DNA from: Styela clava
Taxonomy: Eukaryota; Chordata; Ascidiacea; Stolidobranchia; Styelidae
Assembly (NCBI RefSeq): GCF_964204865.1
Contig: NC_135250.1
Coordinates: 23,737,395-23,801,394, forward strand
Direction: 5' to 3'
Length of the DNA: 64,000 nucleotides
A program made the position numbers and the translations under genes. Of this stretch, positions 48,533 to 58,399 are shown in pieces. Under the pieces are notes generated by a model that had not been told where the DNA came from, did not search any database, and saw only the letters and a program-made list of their open reading frames with translations. The stretch's first letter is position 1, and every line of letters begins with the position of its first letter.

Positions 48533-51414
48533 TTAAAAAAAATCAGGGTCTCTATTAATGCAAGCTGTCTTCAAGTAGACTTGTGGTGACTCATCAAGAT
48601 CCGAAAATCTGTTCCAGATATCTAGTACACCGGAAACAGGCGGATTTTGTTTGTTTGATTTTATAAACGAGGCATAAATATTGTCTAAAAAATAAAATTA
48701 TTTGCTGATAAAATGTTTGAAATTACAAATTTGTTTTAGAAATTTATGCTCCGGAATTATTATTAGTAGTAATTAGCAATGTATAAAACTGATTAGAGTT
48801 TTAAAATTCGTCTGATGAAAAATTGATCTGCAAAAGTAATATGCAAACGTAGTAACTATTGTAGGTATTTTAGTATTGTAATTTCATATGTTTCTCTAAA
48901 CTTGCGTTTGCGATTGAAAAAGAAAAGAAAAACAAGTTTACCTTCTCCAGCAGCGCAGGTCCCTACTATGAAATAGTTTTCGTAATCAGTCATGAACCAG
49001 AATTTCAGCTTAAAAAGTAAGTCCGCTTCTGAGGAATAAGTATATGAGTTGTTTTAAAATAGGGGAAATACGAAATTTTCAAATAGTCATGGTAACACGA
49101 ACATTTGCGAGATCAGGTACAAAGCACGGTTACACCTATTTTGTGCGTTCTTTTTATATCTTCGCTAATTCGATGATTTATTCAGATATGACATTCCCAG
49201 CTTTTCGTCAACATTTCAACAATTTGAATTATTATATTACTATAGCGGTGATAGTAACTGTATAACCGGCATTTTATTGAAAAGCCACTTGTGTAATTTT
49301 TGCAACCAATATATTGAATGATCCTTCTTGTCAAAAAATATATTATGGCAATAAAATAATAAACTGTTTGTCAGACTTACGGACGTCTATGTCTTCAATC
49401 ATTTGATCATTGATTTTGTGGTCCAAGGCCTTTTTCGTCTTTTTTCTGAAACGTCTTTCTAAAAAATAAAATGTATTGATGCATTCTTTTGCGCCATGTT
49501 GAGTATCACTATAGCTGCCGCTTACATAGTGTTATATCTCTCATTAAATATGTTTAAACACTTCCAAGTAGTTGTGAATTGTAATAACACGTTGATAAAG
49601 TTGATTAATGTATGTTTTCTAGTGAATTATTATTGTTCATTGATTTCCTAAAATTTAGTTTCACAGTCGATATTTCATAATATATGTGTTTACCAGTTTA
49701 AACAAATATGCTCACTGTTTTTAATATCCCAACTATAGGATCCATCCTCATTCAATATAAAATGCACTTTCATCTGATGTTTGCCTGTACCGCTGTTACG
49801 TAAAGAATATTAATAAATCTTAAAATGTATCCTAAAGCAGTTATTGAAATTTTCCAATTATATTCGTGTTTTATTTTTTCATGATGGATGTACACGATAT
49901 CCTTAATTTTTTTTTTTAAAGACAGCGATTCAATATTATAAATCCATCATAACTCATACAAAAGCAAGCAATTAACAAATATTATGAGTTGTGACCTTTG
50001 TACTCGTATACATTTCCTCCTATTTTTCGTGTAACACAATTGACTAACGTACAGCAACCCAATAGCTTTATTATTTCCAAGAAACTTTAACAATATTCAT
50101 ATTTAATAAAACCAATTGCCAAATACAAGACCTTGTCAATCATTACTTTTCATGGAAATTCTATTACATTAGATTTGGGTAATGTGTAATTGGAAATTGT
50201 GTAACAATCCGCTGTTCTTTTTATTTATTATACATTCCATTTATGTCCATACTGAAATAACCAATTGCTGGAACCCTTTACTTTTCACAGAAACTTCATT
50301 AACAATTCCAAGGTAATATATAATCAAAGGTCGTTCTCGCATTTATATTGCTCAAAAAAACATATCTATATTATTCAATAATTTAAGGTTAATGAAAATT
50401 TTATATGACCAATACAGGAAACGTTTCGGGATAGTTCACAACTATATAATTCGTGATTAAACTTCGCATTTGGTTCGTGTATCATCTGCATATAGCAACT
50501 ATTATTCTTATCGACAAGAAGCGGTTGGTCAAAAATGTGTGGATTATCTTACCCTTCAACGTATTGGACTAATGTAGCCCTTAAGCCATCTTGCACGGGG
50601 TAAATGTGTTTCCAATCCCAGCAATCAACATCGGTGGCTGGTTTTGGAATGTCGATGACATCATACCAATAGGTGTTCGAACTTCCCAACTAAAATGCAA
50701 AAATTTCAATTAGTTTATTACTTTAGAGTTTAGACCAAATGTCAATGAAAAACAAAAACACAAATAAAAAGGCCCAATAAATATTAGAGCGATAATAATT
50801 GTCACGAATATTACAAATTTCATGTGTTATTCAAAAGAAAAAAATTGAAAGTCTTCTTTCATGTACGTTAGGTAAATTATTTTAAATTAGTCGTTTTTGG
50901 CTCGATATTTATACTTTTTATATCAAACTCAATTCCAATAACAATTTTTTTTTCAATCCAACATTTATTGCTTAGGTGTAATAAATTATTAGTTTGATAC
51001 TATCTAACACGAGACAGAATCGAGATATTACAACACAAAAGTAGAGTAGCAGGGTTTTAATAAAGGAGATTGAAAACGGTCTTATAGTGAATATTGTATT
51101 ACAATGGCATAACTAGGCGTAGTACTGATTAAATTTGCTTGTGAAAAAAATGTTTTGTTGTTTTTTCAGCGAAAAGGACCTTGTATTTGTTTCCTGGAGA
51201 GATTCAAGCAATTATCGTAGAGTAAATACTTTTTAGATACTAGTTCTGACAGTAGGCATATCATGGATGTATGGGAGTATGAAATAACTAAAAAATATAA
51301 AGGTACCTTCTCCCAATCAATGACTTGACCATCAGTTGCGTTCGGACAGAGGCTTGCTTCTGTGGTAGATGTCTGAAACCAAACAGTCAGAATTAGAACA
51401 AGAAGAGTCTTCAT
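48533..51414 (-). CDS. Secreted lipocalin-like protein, six exons, 212 aa (inverted)
   Basis: Sister of the 42248 gene, facing it tail to tail. Minus-strand exons: 51307-51414, 50553-50689, 49716-49792, 49381-49458, 48942-49028 and 48533-48684; 639 nt, all in phase. Middle exon lengths (137, 77, 78, 87) are identical to gene 1; exon 1 starts at the second Met position (MKTLLVLILTVWFQTSTT, then EASLCPNATDGQ) and the last exon is 6 nt shorter because of a TAA two codons earlier. Conserved blocks: LGSSNTYWYDVIDIPKP, WFMTDYENYFIVG, and YLKTACINRDP with the C-terminal Cys. The intron sequences also match gene 1, so this was an inverted genomic duplication, not retroposition. The exon 4 basic patch is stronger (KRRFRKKTKK). 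Confidence 0.8.
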
Positions 51415-51474
51415 TTTCACCTTGATACTTTGTAGAATCAAACTTGAGTGAGACGCTTTGCCTACATTCGTGTC

Positions 51475-51481
51475 ATTTATA
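51475..51481 (-). promoter_or_regulatory. Candidate TATA box of lipocalin gene 2
   Basis: TATAAAT on the minus strand, 60 bp before the ATG at 51414, in the context CAGTCAGTATAAATGACACG. It corresponds to the weaker GTATAAC of gene 1. Confidence 0.5.
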
Positions 51482-51589
51482 CTGACTGTAGCTTGAATAA
51501 GACACAAACATCCGCGTTTTCTCGGAAACAAGGGCACGCCACGCTGTATCGATATTCCAACAATGAGTCAACAAGCGTTTGCAAATTGC

Positions 51590-51900
51590 GCCTGTGCCAC
51601 AACAACCCGAACACACGCTCAAGTAATGAATATACTACGTCATTGTCATAAGCGCCAGTTTGCAACACTTGTAAATAGTGACAAGTGTAAAATAAAGCCT
51701 TTATCATTGACGTAGATGTTGTCATCAAAATCATAAACCTTTAATTGAACAAAAAACTTTAAACATTTAGATTTTACAACTTTCTTCATGATGATGATTT
51801 TAAATATTTGCCAATGCACACGAGAATTAGACTCTCTATATAAATGTGCAAATTCAAATATGTTTCAAATATAATTTCGGCTGACTCCTCAACATTTAGA
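51590..51900 (-). promoter_or_regulatory. Conserved lipocalin upstream region (third copy)
   Basis: Matches 41830-42090 and 37945-38205. Shared words include GATGACAACATCTACGTCAA (ACAGC in the others) and GTTGCAAACTGGCGCTTA (ACCGG in the others). In all three a short open frame beginning with a TSTSMIK peptide crosses it. The frame length varies here, so conservation is better explained by shared flank or regulatory DNA than by a protein. Confidence 0.5.
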
Positions 51901-53015
51901 CAAGAAAGCGATGCAAAAATACAAGAAAAGACAAGCAAGAAAGCCAAAACGAAGTAGTACATGTATGCAATCTTTCACGGTACACATCACGACCTTGCCG
52001 GACCACCAAATTGCAACGAACAAGGAAACGCCACAAGGTGTGTATTTTTTTATTCGACGACTTCATCACACACAAAAACAAATAGTAAAATAAATGTTAA
52101 ATAATAGTAAATAAATGAATAATAGTAATGGCCTGCTAGCGACATCCATTTTAACCATTGAAAATTCCAAAGCAATCGGTCCAGTAGTTGATGATAAAAG
52201 CGATACAAAAATGATAACAAGAACAAAAACACAAATCATAAGTCTATTTCGTGTCCAAAAACACAAAAAGTGGGGTCAGTAAGAGAGAGATTTATTGCCA
52301 TAAAAGAAAGTCCTCACTATTATAAACATAAAACAATATAGAAAAAAATTTCAGCAGTAATAACAGTGAATAGTGATTGATCATTCTTTTGTGTGGGTCA
52401 GTGTACAGGTCATCTAGGAATTCTAGGCCAGTCGTTCCCTTCTTTTTTCGCGACCCCAATTGTCATAAAATTATAGCTTACAGATACTCGCTACCCCACA
52501 ACTAGAAATGTTCAACAATTTCAAAAACCAGCATATCAGTTTATTTATTTCAATGGGAATAATGTACCTGTATATCGACTGCAAGTAGACGTTGACGGTT
52601 AACACTTTCCCAAAAAATATATGAACGAGTCCGGCAATGCGCCGGAAAACGAGGAAACCTCAGAAAATTTGACAATACATGGCATCGTATAAAAATCACG
52701 GTATAAAATCGGCCACGGTCGTAGATCAGAATCATACCGGTTAAAAAAAATAATTTTGTATATATGATTAGCTGAAATAAGTGTTGATTTGTAAACAAAC
52801 GTTCCCGTCACGATAAACTTGTGGTGGTATTATAGCATTCTGTGGTAAATTAATCGCTAGCTGAGAAAAGAAATCGTTTATTGAGATTTGCTTGAATAAG
52901 AATTGTGGCATTATTGTATGAAGTCGCGAAGTACATTAACATCACATCACCCCTAGCGTCATTCTTCAGTACCATAATATCCAAACATTATCAGAATTCT
53001 GAGAGTAAGCTCCAC
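51901..53015. other. Intergenic with dispersed elements, no gene
   Basis: Inverted family member at about 52120-52270 (CATTGAAAATTCCAAAGCAA then TCGGTCCAGTAG). A hAT-like end CAGTCGTTCCCTTC then TTTCGCGACCCC is at about 52431. Overlapping short open frames have no protein features. Confidence 0.4.
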
Positions 53016-53019
53016 ATCA

Positions 53020-53505
53020 AGTGTATATCCAGCTATACAAGTAATGTATATGCGAATCTAAGTGTCATATACGTATATATCCAACTCAATATGCATATAC
53101 AGTCAAATATATATAGAATACCAAAAACCAATGTCATATGCACATACAGACAAGTCATATAAGTATAGAAGCAAATATGCATAAACAGGTCATTAGCCTT
53201 TGGAATATGCATATAAAACCAACTTATATACAAAGAAAGCCAAGCAAATTTGCATGTACAGCCAATTTCATATTTATATATAGCTAATATCACATACACA
53301 CATTAAATAAACTCAATTCTATGTACATAGGCATTCATTTAATAAAGTAATGTACAAATAAAACTTAATGTCATAGGCATATAGAGTTAATGTATTATGC
53401 ATGTACATCCATTCAAGTAATATAAATACACAGCCAGTGTCATATAGTCAATTGAGTATACAAATACAATCACTAAAGTGATGTGTATACAAAAGCCAAT
53501 TCCAT
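53020..53505. repeat. Degenerate CATATAC-type minisatellite, left part
   Basis: Irregular repetition of words like AATGTCATATGCACATACAG at roughly 25-35-bp spacing. It resumes after the SINE at about 53816-53890 (CATATACATATAGAGTCAAC). Confidence 0.7.
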
Positions 53506-53507
53506 AA

Positions 53508-53815
53508 GCCCGGCTGGGCGGCGTGGCGCATCGTTCCAGGCGTTAAGAATACGATCGCCACCGCACCTCTGATTACCCTGCGTCGGTTCGCAGGTTCGAA
53601 TCCAATGCGGGGGGTTGATTATGTGCCAGAGGAACTTCTCGATTCCGTATGGTGGGTTCAAGGAACCGATGGTCGGTTACTTCTTCCTATACTATCAAGT
53701 CCATATTTGACTAACTTATTCCACACCCGACATGAACTGGTAACCGGACGAGAGGCCGTGGTTCTTCATGTGAATAAGCCATTTTATCGGCTTCCCTCTC
53801 CCCCGGGATAAATAT
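53508..53815 (+). mobile_element. tRNA-derived SINE
   Basis: The head (about 53508-53610) has a box A-like GTGGCGCATCG and a perfect box B GGTTCGAATCC, the internal RNA polymerase III promoter of a tRNA. A GC-rich tRNA-unrelated body follows, ending in CTCTCCCCCGGGATAAATA. It stands out sharply from the AT-rich minisatellite around it. A clear target duplication is not visible. It is not a functional tRNA: no cloverleaf with a closed acceptor stem can be drawn. Confidence 0.8.
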
Positions 53816-53899
53816 GTAAATCCAATCTTATCCATATACATATAGAGTCAACCAAATACACATATTAGGTCAATACCATATTCTTATGACATCAATGTA

Positions 53900-55440
53900 A
53901 TTTACAGCAAATTATTACACAGCCAATAAAGCTTTATTTAAAAAATGCATTGGAATAACAAAGCCTCGAGGATTTTACAGGCAGCACAGGTTTGTATATG
54001 TAAAACTGTTACTCGTGGAAAGCTTGCGGTTTCCAACCATTTGCGCGCTATACGACGTTGAAGGTTTATATTGAAAGGGATATGCCAGTAAATAAAATTT
54101 GACAGAAAAGTTTAATCTGGTATGCTTAGATGAAACAAGAGAGCAATGCTCAAATATATGGACACGAAAATCTTATGCGCTAACTTACTTGTACCAGTAT
54201 CGGCGTACCGTAATGGATGGTACAGGGACAGGATCATAGTTTTTTTTAGGTCCTGCGACAATGATCCATTTTTCTTGATCATGTTTAAACAGCAATTGAA
54301 ATATCACTTGATCTGAGTCACTTCAGTATTACGGTACCGTACTGATCAGGTACCAGAGTCAAACATTTCATATGCGTTAACTTACTAGCATCTGTATCGG
54401 GGTACAAATAATGGTACATGGACTGTCATAGCTTTTCCATGTCATGTGGCAATGATCTATTCTTCTCCATTCAATTTCAACGTGAATTGAAATACCAAGT
54501 GATCCGAATCACTTCTCCATTACCAGGGCAAAATAAAAAATATCGATTCCCCGATAGTCATATGCGGTACGGTTACTTACCAACTTAATTAATTTCCTCT
54601 TATCAAAATAAAAAAAACAAGGTAAGCTACAAAATTTATGTTGTTTACAGCAGAACTGTAACAAAAAGATGAGAGATCTTCACCAACTGAAAATTTTAAG
54701 GCAATTGGTAGAGTAATCAAGGAGAAAAGCGATTGTTTCATAACGATAGGAAGAAGAACAAGAGAGCTATGCTCAAATATATGGACACGTAGCGCCAACT
54801 AGTGGCAAATTCGGATGACGTCATAGCACACAAACAAACGAATCCCATACTATTTATATATTTAAAATAAATGAAAGTAATAGCTTTCTAGCAAAAAAAT
54901 TAATCTTTGAGCACTGAAAATTTCAAAGCGATTAGTCTAGTGATCAAAGAGAAAATTTTTTTTTTTGTGACAAAGAACAACAATAACAAGAAGAAGAAGA
55001 GTGCCAGCATAATAAGGCAAAACGATCGTTATGTCCACTAACGTGTCCAATAATAGCAAAACGATCCAAAGGCGCACTACGTGTCCAATAAATATTGATT
55101 GATAAACATGTAACTATTCCCATCAAGATAAATTTGTGGTAGTTGAACAGATTTTAAACCGCTGTTTAATTAAAGAAAAAAATCCGCATTCGTTCAGTAA
55201 CGGATTATCAACTGTATTAAAATCAAAGCTATATCTTCTGTAAAATGTGTTTTCGATTTTCATGATTTTGCAAATCAATTAACTGATCTTAATGTCCAAC
55301 TTTTTGATCTGCAGGTCTAGCAGAAAAAATGGTTGAATTATCCATCGTGGAACAGTGACGTTAATGAGATATGTGTAAATCTAATTCAGTCTTTGCTTAA
55401 TATATATTGTATATGCACTCGAGGCGTCGTTTTAAAACTT
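53900..55440. other. Intergenic with inverted dispersed elements
   Basis: At least two inverted members of the dispersed family are here: the end motif CAAGAGAGCAATGCTCAAAT then ATATGGACAC at about 54143, and CAAGAGAGCTATGCTCAAAT at about 54757. The latter is followed by GCGCCAACTAGTGGCAAATT and TGACGTCATAGC and a further body to 55100. About 54180-54560 also holds two copies of a GGTACCG/CGGTACC-rich segment. No gene is supported. Confidence 0.5.
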
Positions 55441-55830
55441 AATCTAAAATGAAAATCTACAAAGCATATTTTATCACGGTATGTCTCTGTGATTTCTCAT
55501 ATTTGTTTATATCGCAGTCCCTTGAGGTGTTCCGCTGGATTAATTACTATCTGAACAATTCCAATCAAGACCGAACAAGTTTTAAGCTATTTATTATGAA
55601 GTATTAGTTGTAAATTTATAATTCGAAAATTCGAGCAAACCAATTTTCTGAAGTATGCGCACTCAGATGGTACACAACCTGAGTTCAGGTTATGCGACAT
55701 CTTGGTGCGCATACTTCAGGAGTACCCCAATAAAAATTTGAGCAATTTTTATTTATTCATTTGATGAGCAAGATATTTGTTTTATTTGACAGTGATTTTA
55801 TCTAAGAACTCACTATTTTTAAGGAAGAGC

Positions 55831-57179
55831 ATGAATATGATTACTATTATTTGTTTGATGTTTATTTCTGAGATAACTGCAAACTATACACCAAAAGAAG
55901 AATTCGTACATTCGGAATTCTTTGAACGATTTGACAAAAAGGTTTGTTAAATTACACCATTTCTTCATTTCTAGCTTGAATATAATAATATATTTTGTTC
56001 TTTGCAAAGATATCTCTGATTGAAGCAAGTAAGTTTAAATTTCCGAAACAAGAGGGATTCGTGTCAAAAAAACACCCGGAATGTGATCGAATCAGGTTTG
56101 ATTTTTGATAAATTATATTATTTTTCTTATATTCTAAAATAAATAAATTTTATATAATATTTGAAAGGGTATAATCAAATCTTTAAGCGATTTTTAACTT
56201 ATATATTCAAAATTTAATTTGAAAGTCAACACATGTTAGATATTATTTTTATATTTACTCCGGGAGAATGAAAGCTGATAACGCGACTCAATCATGCAAC
56301 AAGTCGCATATGTTGCGTCGGCATAATTTGGGAACAATACTTGAAGTACCTTGTCGTTATAGCTTGATGTTGTTACGATTCCGATTTATCTAATTACCCA
56401 GATATACTTCCGGCCCAGATGAATTTTGTTCTTCGTATGACGGAGAAAAACACTCAACTTGTGGAGATAGGAAATGTACTCACATATCTTACTACGGATC
56501 AACAAAATGTAATCCACAAGTGAAATTGTTCAAACCTTTCAGACACTACGGGGTTGAATGCAAGTAAGTACAGGTTATATATTAAAGTTTTGAAACAATT
56601 GTTATTTTATGAGAGTTATCGGAAATTGATGTTTGAACAGGAAGCCAAATAAATTTTGCCACGGTGGTAAAAGTAACGATGGCGGAGAGAATGTCTTGTA
56701 TCCAGACCCGCATAGATCACACGATTTAATTGACGACTCTTGTGAATGTCAAACTATCTGGTGCTTTGGTGAAATTATGACAATTTACGAAAAAGGTGGT
56801 AAATTGTTCGAGGGAAACGTCACAGTGAAGGTACGTTCACGTTTATGACGATCTTTCTGAAATTTTAACACAATTTATTAAATTGAATTTATATTCAGTA
56901 TTTAGCATTAATTTTGTTTTAAATTTGTAAACATTCATTCAATTAATACATTCGAATTCGGGTTCAAAATTATTTTTAATATCTCTCATCAGTTTTTGAA
57001 GACTAATATCAAGTACCACTTTGCAATATTGTTTAAAGTAAGTGAGACTTGATTTGAAACTATAATAACATATATCAATTAATTGATTTTATGTCACGTT
57101 TTATTTATTGCAGACTCCGTGCAAATGTGAATGCAGAAAGAGATTCATTATGATTGGACCTTATCGTAAAGGCAAATAA
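55831..57179 (+). CDS. Secreted cysteine-rich protein, five exons, 204 aa, family unknown
   Basis: Exons are 55831-55941, 56010-56095, 56402-56563, 56641-56830 and 57114-57179; 615 nt, all GT..AG and in phase. The N-terminus MNMITIICLMFISEITA looks like a signal peptide. The rest is rich in Cys: STCGDRKC, TKCNP, VECK, KFCHGG, SCECQTIWCFGE and a C-terminal TPCKCECRKR followed by a basic tail. One N-glycosylation site (NVTV) and another near the start (NYTP) are present. I do not recognise the family; the paired CxC motifs suggest a disulphide-rich ligand or matrix protein. A degenerate relative lies at 61757-62640. Confidence 0.8.
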
Positions 57180-57199
57180 TATAGTTTTATACACTGATT

Positions 57200-57840
57200 T
57201 TTGTCTTTATCACATGAATCTGTATTTCATTGCATTGGACAATCGTGAAATATATGAATCTAAAAAAAAGAAATATTCGACCGCTCTTTTTTCATTCTGT
57301 GGGCTGAAGGATTTAGTGAAAAAAAGTGTATGAAAATGTTGACCGACTCCCCCGTTGTGAATTGCAATCAAAGTTATCCAATTTTCACGTGTCTTGGGTA
57401 CCTTAAATACTTTTTATTGAATAATGAATTTTATACGAAAAATGTTAGTTTGTTCTCGTTCGCGTACTTTCGCATCAAAAACATTGCATTATTAGCATTG
57501 AAGTTACTACACTAAAGTCAATATCCAATCCATCTTACCAAGCTAGGTCATATACTAAAAAGACTGCAACCCTGGTTTGTGCCAATAAAAATCACTGAGG
57601 TTCCACTGATTAAAACTTATTTATGCGGTATAAATAGACCGATATCTACCTGGCCCAACTTGAACCAATACCCAGGAAATCAGCTAATAATATATATCAC
57701 AGGAGACGAGAATAAACAAAATTAGGTTTAAATGCGTTGCAGATAACACAGAATTTTCCCCAAGGTTATTATAACTTTTTGCAAAATTAAAATTGCTTTT
57801 GTCTTTTTCATGCACTCGAGAATTATAATATTGTATGGAT
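57200..57840 (+). repeat. 3' flank of the Cys-rich gene, copy 1
   Basis: Non-coding, but found four times: here, inverted in the left palindrome arm (about 58800-59760), direct in the right arm (about 59770-60450), and after the pseudogene (about 62690-63250). Shared words include TCTGTGGGCTGAAGGATTTA, CACTGAGGTTC and GGCCCAACTTGAACCAAT. Confidence 0.75.
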
Positions 57841-58399
57841 ATTTCGAAAGAATAATTGGAATAAATAACTTGTATAGTAAATGTATATTAATATACATCA
57901 GAACAAAAATGCACAAATCTCACTCAAGCGAATTTCTTCCTTTGCTCAGCAATTTTTTATATGTTCCCTTTTCGCAGAAAGCAATAAAATACACCATCAA
58001 TTATTTTTGCTGAACGTACAGAATTTAATATTTCCTGCAAAATTTATTTGCTGACATATTTCTAATGGTTCAAAAAACCTTTAAACGCCATATAGCTGAT
58101 AGTGCTTTCCATAATCTTCTAATCATTAATATTTCAAATAACTATTTACAACTTATATCTTTAATTTCCTTGAGCATGGTGATTTCAGCGTAAGGCATTT
58201 TATTAAATATTTACTTTTGATGAATACTCTGCAGTTATCTAAGAAATGAACGGCACACAAATAAAATGATTATCGTCGTGTTTCCTTTTGATATTAAATA
58301 GTTACTTCTTAGATAGAATTATTGGAATCGTGGTGAAACAAGAAACATTTATTAGCTTGAATACATGTTGATTTGTAAACAAACGTTCTACATTCAGTA

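Noticed and set aside
51166..51537. Longer N-terminus for lipocalin gene 2 (123-codon frame)
   Set aside because: The upstream part lies before the conserved TATA motif and is not found in gene 1; the Met at 51414 matches the paralogue and starts a signal peptide.
53508..53610. Functional tRNA gene
   Set aside because: Box A and box B are present but no closed cloverleaf can be drawn and a SINE body follows.
55449..55605. 52-codon frame beginning MKIYKAYFITVCLC upstream of the Cys-rich gene
   Set aside because: The N-terminus is signal-like, but there is no downstream partner and no copy near the pseudogene. Chance cannot be excluded.
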